Notes: generated from the sequence alone by a model not told the origin. Positions 8,890 through 19,305 are shown, numbered from the stretch's first letter. The stretch is DNA of 64,000 nucleotides from Sacculina carcini (GCA_916048095.2 OU696594.1:1422001-1486000), one strand, 5' to 3'. Numbers and translations: made by a program.

Positions 8890-11522
8890 ATGCTCTGTTA
8901 AATTCTACAGCATTTTCTGTGTTGTTTCTTTTGTACTCATTTGTCGGGTCATATTCTTGACCTGCTTCTTTTTCCTGTGCCAACTATCTCCACTGACTTA
9001 GCTGTACCGAAAGTTGAAGTTTTCCCTCCCGATCGCTCATTTTCGGATCATAGCTTATGCCTATTTGACATTCCGTTACCTTCTAAATCATCTAGTATGT
9101 TTCTTCATTCATTCAGATCGTATAGAAACTTTGATCCTGGTGTATTCTTATCATTTCTTACATCTCGGCTACCTTCTCATGTGTTTTATTCACTACCAGC
9201 TGACGAAGTATATTCTTGTTTTTCCATGGTTCTTTCTGATATTAATGATACCCTTTTTCCTTTGAAAACTTGTTCCCGCACATACATGCCCATTCCATGG
9301 TTTAATGCTGAACTTCTCTCTTTGAAACGCTTTCAACGCCGGTCTGAACGTTTGTGGCGTCGCTCAAGATCTGAGTCGAATTGGTCCGCCTACTGCTCGT
9401 CTCGTGCAGCTTATCTGGCCGCTCTCTCTGATGCTAAGTGCTCTTTCTACAAATCTAAACTGACCTCACTTTCGGTCTCACAGAAACTGCTCTGGTCGAC
9501 TCTAAACACTATTTCTGGCCGTCGTTACACATCTACAACCTGTTCAACCACTGCTTCTGAATTCGCAACGTTCTTCTTGAACAAAGTGAAAACTACAGAT
9601 GAAAGCATTCCAGCTACACATCACAAAATCACACACTCTACTTCATCAACTACTCTCTCTTCCTTTACTCATGTCGTCCTCTCTGATATCCTAGCCTTAC
9701 TTTCATCAATAAAAATATCTGCCTCTCCCGCCGATCCTATTAATTTTAAGGCCTTCTCTCACTCGATTACTCTATTCGCTCCCTACTTTTTGTATATAGT
9801 AAATCTCTCATTACTTCATGGTTCTTTTATACCTGAAAAACATGCTATTGTCTACCCAATTTTGAAAAAACCAACACTTGATTCTTCCATCATCAAAAAT
9901 TATCGTCCTGTTTCAATTATCAATCTCACCTCCAAGTTGTTAGAATCCGTTATTTTCTCCCAACTTTCTCCTCTTATTAACGATGTTTTAGATCCTTACC
10001 AGTCTGGCTTCCGACCTTTCCATTCAACTGAGTCTGTTCTCACATCTGTTGTTGACGTTGTGTTATCTCATTTCTCCTTCCGCCATTCTGTCCTAATTGT
10101 AATGTTGGATATGTCATCAGCGTTTGATTTAGTAAACCACAAAATCTTGCTTGATGATTTATCGCATCTTGGTCTCTCTTCCACGGCATTTTCGCTCATG
10201 CGCTCTTATCTTTCAGGCCGTTCTTACTCCGTTAAATTTAATTCTGTTGTTTCCGATCGTGTTCCTTTAAATTCAGGAGTTCCTCAAGGCTCAATTCTCG
10301 GTCCCACTCTTTTCAACCTGTATATGTCCTCACTGTGTCCTATTCTTAAACGTTATTCTGTGGCTTTTCATATCTATGCCGACGACATTCAACTGCTATG
10401 TCCACTTCCGTTTCCCTATTCATCCTATATGTCTGAACTTCTATCGGATATTTCATCATGGGCTGCTTCTCGTCGTCTTCTCATAAATTCTTCTAAAACT
10501 GAATTCATGGTTTTTCACCCTCCTCGTCTAACTCCACCTACTCTTCCATTTCCTTTACGTTCGTCAGTGCGAAACTTGGGTGTAATTATGGATTCCTCTC
10601 TCATCTTTAGCAATAATATTAGTTCTGTCACACGTACATGCCGTCTTATTCTACGCGCGCTGTATCCCATACGTCCATTCCTCGACCAAGCGTCTGCCAT
10701 CAAGCTCATCAAAACACTGGTTTTTCCTCGTATAGATTATTGTATTGTTTTATATTTCAACACTCCGCGATGCTATTTGAAACCATTTCAGACGGTGATC
10801 AATCAATGTTGTAGATTTGTCCTCTCTCCCGTTGTTTGTGTTCATACATCTCATCATTTGTACAATCTTCGTTGGCTACCTATTATTCCGCGAATTCATT
10901 TCCGTCTCTCCTGTATTATTTTCAAACTGCTGAACGGCATCAATCAGCCTGAATATCTTGTACGTTTGTTATCTCGTGTCTCAAATCCCAACAGCCGTAT
11001 TTCACGTCCTCTACAATGTCCTAGAGCGTTGTGTGAATCCCCCTGGTCAGCAAAATCATTTACCTTTTTTGCCCCTCGTTTCTATAACTCACTTCCATCT
11101 CATGTCCTTCTATCTCCCTCTTTCTCTTCTTTCACTTCATCTCTGCGCACATACTTATTCTCTAAATCTTTTGATCGCTCATCTCATTGCCTTACACCAT
11201 ATGCCAAGATTTAGCTGCTCAAAGTGCACTCTCATCTTTTGCTTGCCTTTGTTTTTTTGCATTCACGTGTTTTTTTGTGTCCTGTAAGCAATTTTTCTAT
11301 CTCCTATCTCTACCTGATTATCTTTGTACTGAAAATGTGTGTGGATTTCTTATTCTTACTGTGTGTGTATGTTTTGTTCTGATGATTATTTATTGCGCTC
11401 AATGTTTGTTTCATATTGCGTCGACGTGTAGCTTTTGTTTTTTTTCTGTGCTATTTTTGTTCTTTTGTAATCGCGCCATTGTTGCTATGTGCGCTAAATC
11501 AAATACATGTTGTTGTTGTTGT
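8890..11522 (+). mobile_element. CR1/L2-like LINE, long copy (LINE-2 of 4)
   Basis: It starts within the C-terminal end of the apurinic-type endonuclease and continues through a complete reverse transcriptase, a 3' UTR of about 300 bp and a TTG-repeat tail (11509-11522). It is a different subfamily from the copies at 7.4 and 35.7 kb, since the proteins clearly differ, but it shares the same tail. It was inserted into or beside a TA run. Confidence 0.9.
8941..11214 (+). CDS. LINE ORF2: endonuclease end plus reverse transcriptase
   Basis: A 757-residue uninterrupted frame. Residues 1-40 are the last part of the endonuclease, with the SDH motif at about 35-37. Reverse transcriptase spans roughly 290-560: NYRPVSIINLTSKLLE, DPYQSGFRPFHSTES, VMLDMSSAFDLVNH, SGVPQGSILGP near 445 and the catalytic FHIYADDIQL near 477-480. 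The C-terminal domain follows. The family nicks target DNA and primes cDNA synthesis there. The first methionine at 8941 is simply the first ATG after the truncation, since endonuclease-like coding continues upstream of it. The open frame suggests a young insertion, but most of the endonuclease is missing. Confidence 0.9.
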   Translation: MSGHILDLLLFPVPTISTDLAVPKVEVFPPDRSFSDHSLCLFDIPLPSKSSSMFLHSFRSYRNFDPGVFLSFLTSRLPSHVFYSLPADEVYSCFSMVLSDINDTLFPLKTCSRTYMPIPWFNAELLSLKRFQRRSERLWRRSRSESNWSAYCSSRAAYLAALSDAKCSFYKSKLTSLSVSQKLLWSTLNTISGRRYTSTTCSTTASEFATFFLNKVKTTDESIPATHHKITHSTSSTTLSSFTHVVLSDILALLSSIKISASPADPINFKAFSHSITLFAPYFLYIVNLSLLHGSFIPEKHAIVYPILKKPTLDSSIIKNYRPVSIINLTSKLLESVIFSQLSPLINDVLDPYQSGFRPFHSTESVLTSVVDVVLSHFSFRHSVLIVMLDMSSAFDLVNHKILLDDLSHLGLSSTAFSLMRSYLSGRSYSVKFNSVVSDRVPLNSGVPQGSILGPTLFNLYMSSLCPILKRYSVAFHIYADDIQLLCPLPFPYSSYMSELLSDISSWAASRRLLINSSKTEFMVFHPPRLTPPTLPFPLRSSVRNLGVIMDSSLIFSNNISSVTRTCRLILRALYPIRPFLDQASAIKLIKTLVFPRIDYCIVLYFNTPRCYLKPFQTVINQCCRFVLSPVVCVHTSHHLYNLRWLPIIPRIHFRLSCIIFKLLNGINQPEYLVRLLSRVSNPNSRISRPLQCPRALCESPWSAKSFTFFAPRFYNSLPSHVLLSPSFSSFTSSLRTYLFSKSFDRSSHCLTPYAKI

Positions 11523-11605
11523 ATATACATTTCTCTATACGTCTCACCAGCTTCTTCTGGTTCTCAGAGAGCTTTCCCAGTAGTACCGAAAAACTCATTT
11601 TTGCC

Positions 11606-11655
11606 CGAGGCACCTTTCGACATATATTAATGTCATCTTCAGGGGCATATATATA
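11606..11655 (-). ncRNA. Hammerhead-ribozyme-like motif
   Basis: The minus strand reads CCTGAAGA, then a GACAT/ATGTC stem with a small loop, then GAAAGG. This matches the hammerhead core CUGANGA-stem II-GAAA apart from one extra base at the start of stem II. Motifs like this are established in Penelope-like elements. Activity is not shown. Confidence 0.5.
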
Positions 11656-11753
11656 CACATAACAATCGTAAATAAATATACACTAAACTGAAAATCAAAT
11701 TTGAATGAGACGTTAAATACTCTAGAAAATTCCAATATAAAAGGATAAAAAAT

Positions 11754-12622
11754 TCATGCCGAGTGCACATTTGCACTGCCGTTTGATGTAGATAAATTCT
11801 GGCTAGGTGCAGGATGTTGTGATGCGCTTCTCTGTTGGTTGTTGATGTTGTTTTGTCTAATAGATGGAAGAATTACGTCAGGCTGTTGTTGGACGTTTAT
11901 AGTTGGCTTCCGCGTACAAATCAACACTGCCTCTATCATTTTGAGCTTTCTGATGTTATGCTCCTGGCAAATGACGGATGTATTGTCAGTGAGGATTGTT
12001 CTGTTGAGCTTGATGTTATGCTCTTGCGCGTAGTGTCGAAAAATAGCGCCGTCGTGCAAGTGAGCAGTGAGTCGCTTGTGCAAAGTTGTTGTTGTGTGGC
12101 CGATGTATTCAGAATTACGGAGACTGCAGTCTCCAGTTTGGCATTTATGTGAATACACGACGTTCACTTTTTGCGTCTCTTCGGTCCTTGGTAGGCAGCT
12201 ATTCTTGACAATCGACTGATATGTTTTTCGAGTTTTGTAGTAAATGACTAGTTTAATTTTTGTTTCTGGTTGACATGGAGTAACGTGTTTCCTAATGATT
12301 TTCTGAAGTGCAGTCTCGTCTTGTTTGTAATTTGAGCTCATAGTGTTTCTGTTATATAATTTGAGTGTATCTTGGTCTCTGTCTCGGTTGTTTTCATTCG
12401 TAATCATGAAGTCATGTAGTTTTTGTCTGATTACGTCATCGATGTCTTTTTGTGTGTAGCCATTATTAGTCAATAATTTGCCGACTCTATTGATTTCCGC
12501 GTCTGTATTAGTCCATGTTGAACAGTGAGTTAGCGCCCTCTTGATGTACGAGCTAATTACACTGCGTTTGTATTTACACGGAATAATGAGGTTTGAAATT
12601 GGTTTCGTTTCTGGTGCTCAAA
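11754..12622 (-). pseudogene. Penelope reverse transcriptase end plus GIY-YIG endonuclease
   Basis: The methionine-initiated frame runs from 12473 to 11754 (239 residues). The same frame stays open upstream to about 12622, reading KYKRSVISSYIKRALTHCSTW, typical of the region after the Penelope reverse transcriptase. In the 239-residue part, CQTGDC lies at about 111-116 and the GIY-YIG signature at VVY (105-107) and YIG (123-125). R134 and H138 lie in HKRLTAHL, and a glutamate follows in MIEAVLI. The nuclease nicks the target to prime reverse transcription. The catalytic palm is absent, so this is the C-terminal remnant of a 5'-truncated copy. Confidence 0.85.
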
Positions 12623-12817
12623 CAGGTATATACACACGATAATTAATATAAAAATAAATATAAAAAACAACCAAGGTCGTGCTCGAAAATGTTTTTGCTC
12701 AAACACAAGTTTTCATCGGCAAAGAGTTTCAGTAACAATTGCATCGCCAAATGGCTGCTGTAAATAATTGAGCGAAAACATTGTGATTAGCGTAGTTGAT
12801 TTGTTCATGGCGTAGAC
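12623..12817. other. Unassigned spacer
   Basis: About 200 bp with no recognised gene or repeat, between the Penelope-like element and a hAT end. The last eight bases, GCGTAGAC, may be a hAT target duplication. Confidence 0.3.
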
Positions 12818-12942
12818 CAGTGTTTCTCAACCTTTTTGGCCCACTGTGCCAAATTGGAACATTTTAGACTGAGTGTGCCGCACCCTCCGGACATTTGTCT
12901 AAAAAAGGTCATCAAATTTTGTCTCGAGACTTTTGTCTAAAA
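12818..12942. mobile_element. hAT terminal fragment
   Basis: Begins CAGTGTTTCTCAACC, a terminal inverted repeat typical of hAT elements, and continues with TGTGCCGCAC as in the hAT end near 46.94 kb. A second hAT end starts at 12943, so a newer hAT inserted inside an older one. Confidence 0.6.
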
Positions 12943-13025
12943 CAGTGTTTCTCAACGTTTTATTATCTTGTGTCACATACAAACATTTTTACATGGCAGT
13001 GTACCACACCACAATCATCGCAAAG

Positions 13026-13369
13026 TGTATTTATGTGTGCGATTGTCATTGTTTGAGTATGCTTGCGAGTGAGCGTGCATGTGTGCGTGTGTGCGCGCGT
13101 GCGTGTGTGTGTGTGTGTGCGTGTGTACGTTTGTGTATGCGTTTGGCTAAGTGCGTGTGGGCTTACACTTGACCTTGATGACCCTTGTTATTGTGTGTAT
13201 CATGTTGGAGACTGGCTAGTTCGAGTGGCCAGTTCGATTGGCGTGTGAGCGTCAGTGTGTTGATGTCACTGTGCGTGTGTGACGGTGGCGGTGGTGTGGT
13301 GTTGCGGTTGAATTGTGTTGTGGTTGGATTGCAGTGTGGCGTTAGATTTTTCGTATCTTTTTTACTACA
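13026..13369 (+). repeat. 5' LTR
   Basis: Begins TG and ends CA, is rich in GT repeats, and is nearly identical to 17210-17552. Flanked on the outside by CAAAG. Confidence 0.93.
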
Positions 13370-13400
13370 AGCTATTTCGGCTTTTAATTCTGCATCGATT

Positions 13401-14129
13401 ATGCATACTGACAAAGCTTCAGCGCCTCGTCATGAATTGCAGCACTTCGACGTGCGGATAATTCCCGAATATGACGGCACAGAAGACGTGGTTCAGTGGT
13501 GGTCGCGGGCCGAGATGCTGTGCCAACTTGCTGGGGTCAATATTGTGTCCGTAGCGCCGCAACGCCTGGTCAAGGGGGCTTTTTCTGTGTGGTCACAGAT
13601 GCCAGATCATCTTCGCTTGGAGACAGATGCTGTGAGAAACCGCTTGTTCTCAGCGTTTGCGATGGACAGGTTTGCTGCATATGACGCATTCACGGTGCGC
13701 CGTTTGAGAGCAGGTGAGTCCCCAGACGTGTTGCTAGCAGATTTGAGGAGACTTGCGACTCTGTTTGGCGGCGTTGCGGACAATACGCTGTGTTGTGCAT
13801 TTGTGAGTGGCCTGCCAGATCACGTTCGGCAAACCATTCGCGCCGGTGCAAGGGCCGAGTGTTTGACCGTTGATGATGTTTTAGCAAGAGCGCGTGCGGT
13901 TCTCAGTGATCAACGAGATGTTCGGACGTCTGTGGTGTGTGGTGTTGTGACCAATTGTCAAGATCCAGGTCCTTCTATCGCTGTCCCAGCTTCGCAACGT
14001 CGACGGCAACAACACCAATTAATTTGTTGGAACTCTGGTCAAAAGGGACATTTTGCTAGGTCATGTAAGCGTTCGGGAAACGCCATGGGGAGCGATGCAT
14101 CGGCACCACCATCCGCTCCCCGACAGTAA
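13401..14129 (+). CDS. gag: Gag of the young LTR element
   Basis: The likely start is the ATG at 13401, just downstream of the LTR; the open frame itself extends upstream into the LTR. The 242-residue protein has a capsid-like retrotransposon gag domain (EDVVQWWSRAEMLCQLAGV, then AFVSGLPDHVRQTIR). A basic C-terminal tail with a zinc-knuckle-like CWNSGQKGHFARSC region near 13.97-14.07 kb follows. In the family, gag packages the element RNA into particles. The protease frame follows within about 25 bp. Confidence 0.85.
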   Translation: MHTDKASAPRHELQHFDVRIIPEYDGTEDVVQWWSRAEMLCQLAGVNIVSVAPQRLVKGAFSVWSQMPDHLRLETDAVRNRLFSAFAMDRFAAYDAFTVRRLRAGESPDVLLADLRRLATLFGGVADNTLCCAFVSGLPDHVRQTIRAGARAECLTVDDVLARARAVLSDQRDVRTSVVCGVVTNCQDPGPSIAVPASQRRRQQHQLICWNSGQKGHFARSCKRSGNAMGSDASAPPSAPRQ

Positions 14130-14152
14130 AATGTGCTTCTGGTGCCTCTTGT

Positions 14153-14533
14153 GTGAGTCCAGTGGTCACGCTCATCGTGGATGACAGGCGGCGTCGGTGC
14201 CTGGTTGACACTGGCTGCAGTGCTACGTTGATACGCCGGGCCTGCTGTCGTAATTGGACGACCGGTGATGTTAGCCTTTCGACGTTGTGTGGTGGCAGAC
14301 TCATGTGTCGTGGAATGGCTACAGTTCTCGTCGGTACTAGACATGACAATGCAGTGCCGGTGAATGAAATGATCGCTGACGGGCCCATGCTGGGTGTTGA
14401 TGTGGTCCTCGGAATGACAGGTATTTCCGCGCTTGGAGGTATGAATGTGAGTCCAGACGGGATTGTCACTTTTGGGCATGGCACATGCGCTTATTCAACA
14501 GTCGACAAAGTAGCCAACACACCCGTTAAATAA
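14153..14533 (+). CDS. Retropepsin-type protease of the young LTR element
   Basis: The frame holds the aspartic protease active-site block CLVDTGCSATLI and the downstream GVDVVLGMTGISALGG, which fits the conserved second block. The family uses it to cut gag and pol polyproteins. It lies between gag and reverse transcriptase; how it is joined to them in translation is not visible. Confidence 0.82.
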   Translation: MSPVVTLIVDDRRRRCLVDTGCSATLIRRACCRNWTTGDVSLSTLCGGRLMCRGMATVLVGTRHDNAVPVNEMIADGPMLGVDVVLGMTGISALGGMNVSPDGIVTFGHGTCAYSTVDKVANTPVK

Positions 14534-14566
14534 GTAGTTGGGAGTTTTGCATTTGATAGGGAGAAG

Positions 14567-17158
14567 ATGAAAGACGATAATTCGCATACGCTGTTGCCGA
14601 TTGAGACTGAAGATTTCATTGTGTCGTTCAACCAATCAAATTGCACATGGACCGTGAAGTGGAAATGGGCTGAAGGCAATGGGCCCGGTATTCTTCGGAA
14701 CACGACGGCCATGTACGGCATGAAAGCTTCGGTTTGGAAGAAATTCGACGACGAGATCAATAGTTGGATAGGCGAAGGCTGGTTGGTGCCATACAGGACC
14801 CAAATTCACGGAGAACCTCGAGGTCTAGTACCCCTGATGGCGGTGGAACAACGCGATCAGACACGCGTACGTCCAGTTCTTGATTTTCGAGAGCTCAACA
14901 CCCATTTGTCACCGCATACGGCTGAAGCCGAGGTTTGCGCTGATCAGATGAGAAAGTGGCGGCGGCACGGGCACAACGTGGCGGTGGTTGATTTAAAAAG
15001 TGCCTACTTACAAATTCATGTTGATCAGAGCCTATGGCCTTACCAAACAGTAGAAGTGAATAATTGCCGCTACTGCCTCACCAGACTGGGATTCGGCCTA
15101 AGCATTGCTCCCCTGGTGATGAAATTGATTGTGCGAGCTGTCTTAGACCAGGACCCTGTGATAGCGAGCGCTGTTTTACCGTATGTGGACGACTTGCTTG
15201 TGAATGAGGATAAAGTCACTGCAGAACGCGTTGTCTCACATTTTTTGAAGTACGGGCTCGAGTGCAAGGCACCTGAGAGGATCACCGTCGGCGCTAGACT
15301 TCTTGGACTGCATGTCCAGTCGCGAAATGGCGTGGTCAATTGGAAGCGTGATACAACTCTGTCAGCCTGTCCAAGCAAGATTACTCGACGTTCGTTGTTC
15401 TCATGGTGTGGGCGACTGATTGCGCATGTTCCGGTTTGCGGCTGGTTGCGCCCAGCTGCCGCCTGGTTGAAAAGGAGAGCAAATGCGCTGTCCAGCGGTT
15501 GGGACGACCCTATAAAAAATGACGCATTGTCAGCTCAGGTGACTTGGGTTCACGAAAAATTGTTGAGCAATGACCCAGCGCGTGGAGTTTGGTCGGTGGA
15601 AGGCAAGCGTGTCGTTGTGTGGAGTGACGCTAGCTCACTTGCCATGGGTGTTGTGCTGCAGTCAGTCGATGGTGCCATCATTGAAGACGCGAGTTGGCTA
15701 CGACACGATGATTCTGCACACATTAACATGGCGGAACCTGATGCGGTGTTACGGGGCATCAACATGGCAATAGCATGGAAATTTGATAGCATTGAGATCA
15801 AAACGGATTCGGCAACAGTCTACGGCTGGCTCTCTGACGCTTTAAGTGGAAAGGCGCGTTTGAGAACCAAGGCGCATGGAGAAATGCTCATTCGCAGGCG
15901 CGTCGACATGATCTGTCAGCTGCGACGTGAAATGGACTTGAAACTATCAATGGTTTTGGTGCGATCAGAGGACAACAAAGCGGATTGCCTGACAAGAATA
16001 CCGCAACAGTGGCTACGATGCATTGACGATCAAATGACGGCAGCTGCCGGTGTGCGTGATTGTGGTGACCTGGACGATGCCCTGCAACGCATACACGTGG
16101 AAGCCGGTCACCCAGGAGTTCGGCGCACCTTGTATTTTGTTAGGCGTCACAAACTGAATGTCACAAGACGTCAAGTACATCGAGTGGTGACGGCATGTCA
16201 AACTTGTCGGTCAATAGATCCATCACCAATCAAGTGGCGGCGTGGTGATGTGAGTGTGCCAGGTATTTGGCAGCGTGTAGCCATCGATTTGACACATTAT
16301 AACGGCTGCGTGTATCTGACGATGATCGACTGTGGCCCGTCAAGGTTCGTGTTGTGGCGTCAATTACCTACGGAATCAGCGTCCCATGTTGTTCGAGAGC
16401 TCGAGCGAGTTTTCTTTGAACGAGGTGCACCAGAGGAAGTTCTTTCTGACAATGGCACAGTCTTTCGAAGCCGAGAATTTTCTGCATTTTCTGCAAAATG
16501 GTGCGTCAAGATTCGATACCGATGCGCTTACGTGCCGTCCGGGAACGGTATTGTAGAACGGTGCCACCGCAGCATTAAAACGATTGCTGCGAGAAAACAG
16601 TGTTCCGTGCCGGAAGCAGTGTATCTACATAACGTCACACCAAAGGACGACGTTACTTCTGCAACGGCCCCGGCTAACATCATTTACGGATATTCTCTGA
16701 GAGTGAGGCAAATTGATCGAGAACCAGAAGCAAGAGAGCCCGGGTTCACTTGCCGCTTCAGTGTTGGTGATAATGTGTGGGTGAAACCACCAGGAGCACG
16801 CTGCACGAGTCAATATACCCCCGCCAAGGTGACTGCAATTGTCTCAGAGCAGGCGGTAGAAGTGGACGGCGTGACTCGTCACGTGCGAGATTTGAGACTA
16901 CGTCGTTGTCAATATGATGTTCGTGGAGACAATACTGAGAATGGACAAGAACGATGTTCAGCTCAGCAGAGCGAAGATGATTATCCCATATACGTACCTG
17001 TTACGCCAGCAGCAGTGAGCAGCAACTTACCTTCACAGTCGAGTGAATCTGCGGAGCCCGAGCACGGCAGTGGCGTAGTACCGGCCGATGATGTGGTCCC
17101 GCGAAGATCCGGCCGTGTGCGTAGGCCACCTGCGTGGCTGAATGAATATGAGACTTGA
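14567..17158 (+). CDS. pol: Reverse transcriptase-RNase H-integrase polyprotein
   Basis: An 863-residue open frame. Reverse transcriptase: RPVLDFRELNTHL, VAVVDLKSAYLQIHV and the catalytic LPYVDDLLV. RNase H: VVWSDASSLAMGVVL, ETD-type residues in IEIKTDSATVYGWL, and NKADCLTRIP. Integrase: zinc region HVEAGHPGV with CQTCRS, then the D-D-E core in VAIDLTHYNG, VLSDNGTVFRS and NGIVERCHRSIK. A C-terminal DNA-binding module follows. In the family this enzyme set makes the cDNA and inserts it. The 3' LTR begins about 50 bp after the stop. Confidence 0.92.
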   Translation: MKDDNSHTLLPIETEDFIVSFNQSNCTWTVKWKWAEGNGPGILRNTTAMYGMKASVWKKFDDEINSWIGEGWLVPYRTQIHGEPRGLVPLMAVEQRDQTRVRPVLDFRELNTHLSPHTAEAEVCADQMRKWRRHGHNVAVVDLKSAYLQIHVDQSLWPYQTVEVNNCRYCLTRLGFGLSIAPLVMKLIVRAVLDQDPVIASAVLPYVDDLLVNEDKVTAERVVSHFLKYGLECKAPERITVGARLLGLHVQSRNGVVNWKRDTTLSACPSKITRRSLFSWCGRLIAHVPVCGWLRPAAAWLKRRANALSSGWDDPIKNDALSAQVTWVHEKLLSNDPARGVWSVEGKRVVVWSDASSLAMGVVLQSVDGAIIEDASWLRHDDSAHINMAEPDAVLRGINMAIAWKFDSIEIKTDSATVYGWLSDALSGKARLRTKAHGEMLIRRRVDMICQLRREMDLKLSMVLVRSEDNKADCLTRIPQQWLRCIDDQMTAAAGVRDCGDLDDALQRIHVEAGHPGVRRTLYFVRRHKLNVTRRQVHRVVTACQTCRSIDPSPIKWRRGDVSVPGIWQRVAIDLTHYNGCVYLTMIDCGPSRFVLWRQLPTESASHVVRELERVFFERGAPEEVLSDNGTVFRSREFSAFSAKWCVKIRYRCAYVPSGNGIVERCHRSIKTIAARKQCSVPEAVYLHNVTPKDDVTSATAPANIIYGYSLRVRQIDREPEAREPGFTCRFSVGDNVWVKPPGARCTSQYTPAKVTAIVSEQAVEVDGVTRHVRDLRLRRCQYDVRGDNTENGQERCSAQQSEDDYPIYVPVTPAAVSSNLPSQSSESAEPEHGSGVVPADDVVPRRSGRVRRPPAWLNEYET

Positions 17159-17209
17159 GACAAGGCTTGGTGAACATTTTTGTCATGATTCTTGAGAATC
17201 AGGAGGAGG

Positions 17210-17552
17210 TGTATTTATGTGTGCGATTGTCATTGTTTGAGTATGCTTGCGAGTGAGCGTGCATGTGTGCGTGTGTGCGCGCGTGCGTGTGTGTGTGTGT
17301 GTGCGTGTGTGCGTTTGTGTATGCGTTTGGCTAAGTGCGTGTGGGCTTACACTTGACCTTGATGACCCTTGTTATTGTGTGTATCATGTTGGAGACTGGC
17401 TAGTTCGAGTGGCCAGTTCGATTGGCGTGTGAGCGTCAGTGTGTTGATGTCACTGTGCGTGTGTGACGGTGTCGGTGGTGTGGTGTTGCGGTTGAATTGT
17501 GTTGTGGTTGGATTGCAGTGTGGCGTTAGATTTTTCGTATCTTTTTACTACA
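17210..17552 (+). repeat. 3' LTR
   Basis: Direct repeat of 13026-13369 with only a few differences, preceded by a purine tract and followed by CAAAG. Confidence 0.93.
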
Positions 17553-17561
17553 CAAAGATTA

Positions 17562-19305
17562 TCAGTGCGATGATTGAAACTCCTTCTGATCATTGATGGT
17601 GGCCTTGAAGTCCGGCTGCAGATGCGTCGACGCGATCTTGAGAGAAGCCAACAAGTGGGCGTCCGTGAGAGCAATTCTCTTGTTTGTCTTGGTGTTCTTC
17701 ATCTTTGAGAAGAACTGCTCTGCACAATAGTTGGAACCAAACAAAGAAATGAACTTCTGACCATTCTTGGTCAGGTTGGGAAAAATGGCTCGGGGCAGGC
17801 TCTTGTAGAAGTCAACCAGTTCCTTGTCAACATACTGTCCCTTGAGCTCAATGCTGGCCTGCAGGTCGCACAACTCCAAGTGCAGCTCAATCGGTGCCTG
17901 AGACACGTCGACGTTGAACGGCACACTGAAGAGCTCAAAGTCAGAGTTCCTCGCGCGGAAATCTTTAAACCTCGTGTCAAACTCCTTTTGTAGTTTGCAA
18001 ACCTCAGATGCGTAGCGCAAGCTACTGAACTCGCCGTCACCATGCTCCTTCTGGCTCTTTAGGGAGGGGAAGTGGGTCAGATTTCCACTTTCCAGCTGAG
18101 CTTGCCACAGCTGCAGCTTGGTTTGGAAGGCCTTGATGTGGGCAAACAGTTCGTGGACCAGCTTGTTACGGCCTTGTATAGCCGCGTTGAGGGTGTTCAG
18201 CTTCTCGGTGATGTCAACGAGGAATGCGAGGTCACAAAGCCACTTGTGGTCCTCCAGCTCGGGTGCCGGGATGCCCTTCATGGCGAAGAACATGGATAGA
18301 TGGGTTCTGAGAACCAAGAAGCGCTGCAGCGTTTGTCCCCTGCTCAGCCAGCGCACACCTTAAATTTAGATGACATCACCGTTGCGGGCATCCAACTCCA
18401 ACAAAAACTGCCTGAACTACCTGTGCTTCATGGCATGGCAGCGGATGTGATTGACATGGCCGATTACCTTACTCATCACTTCCTTGAAACTGACATTGAA
18501 AATCTTTGCACAGAGGGCCTCCTGGTGGATGATGCAATGGCACCACACCAAGTGCTCGTGCGACAGACCCTGGCGGTCCAACTCCGCCATCACATAGCCC
18601 TGGAGACCGCGACCCGTGCCCAACATGGACGGTGCACCGTCCGTGGCAATGCCGATGAGGCGATTGAAGTCCAATTTGGCGTCGTTCATGGCAGCCTTCA
18701 GCTCGTTAAAGATTTCCTCGCCCGTGGTGCTGCTCTTCATGGAGCGTACAGTCAGCAGCTCCTCTGTCACGTTGAAGTTGGTGTCGATGCCTCGCACGAA
18801 GATGGCCAACTGGGCCGTGTCATTCAAGTCCGTTGATTCGTCGAGGGCCAAGGCGAAGTAAGAAAACTTCGTTGCCAAGTAGTGGAGCTGCTCAGTCAGG
18901 TTCTTGGACAAGCTTTCGATCCTCCTCGTCACTGTGTCATTGCTCAGACTGATCTTGTTGATGACGGCGACCTTCTCAGGGCACATGACTTCGAGGGCAG
19001 CCATCATGCACTCCTTGACAAGCTCTCCATCTGAGAAAGGCTTCATACGCCTCGCAATGATCGCGGCCACCTTGAAGCTGGCCTCCGTGGCAGCTTCATT
19101 GGTATTGCCCGGCTTGACGAAATGCTTCTGTTGACTGCCGAGCTGGTCCATCAGCTCCTTGGCCCTTATCCACGCGCTGCGGTCCCACCAGACCATTGTA
19201 GTCATTGCTGTGCTTGGCTTCGTAGTGCCTCTTGATACAATCTCTTTTGGGCCAGGACACCTTCTCATTGCATATCAAGCAGAATATGTTGCCTCTGTCT
19301 TCCAC
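17562..19305 (-). pseudogene. hAT transposase copy 1 (BED-type, ZBED/GTF2IRD2-like)
   Basis: Three minus-strand pieces lie in order. The BED zinc finger (19096-19305) has NIFCLICNEKVSWPKRD and HYEAKH. The catalytic N-terminal half (18417-19268) has LALDESTDLND and GIATDGAPSMLG, two of the acidic active-site regions. The C-terminal half (17562-18356) has RWLSRGQTLQRF and the dimerisation region near SLFGSNYCAEQFFSKMK. The BED and catalytic frames do not match. A stop follows AMKHR, and two more stops lie in the GDVI-to-GVRW stretch. Copy 2 carries the same changes, so the shared ancestor was already dead. Confidence 0.87.

Larger units (their letters stand above)
11523..12622 (-). mobile_element. 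Penelope-like retroelement, 5'-truncated
   Basis: The minus strand encodes the end of a Penelope-type reverse transcriptase and a GIY-YIG endonuclease. A 3' region with a hammerhead-like motif follows. Most of the reverse transcriptase is missing; the homology ends near 12622. The element abuts the TTG tail of the preceding LINE, so one inserted next to the other. Confidence 0.82.
13026..17552 (+). mobile_element. Young LTR retrotransposon, looks whole or nearly so
   Basis: A 4.5-kb element bounded by LTRs of about 344 bp that start TGTATTTATG and end TTTACTACA. The 5-bp target duplication CAAAG lies at 13021-13025 and 17553-17557. A purine tract (AGGAGGAGG) directly precedes the 3' LTR. Gag, an aspartic protease and a reverse transcriptase-RNase H-integrase polyprotein lie in that order. 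The two LTRs differ at only about three positions, so the insertion is recent. The domain order is that of Ty3/gypsy. It looks whole, with at most one or two breaks. It sits inside the hAT element. Confidence 0.93.

Noticed and set aside
13026-17552. Intact retrovirus with an envelope gene
   Set aside because: Only about 50 bp lie between integrase and the 3' LTR, so there is no room for an envelope gene.
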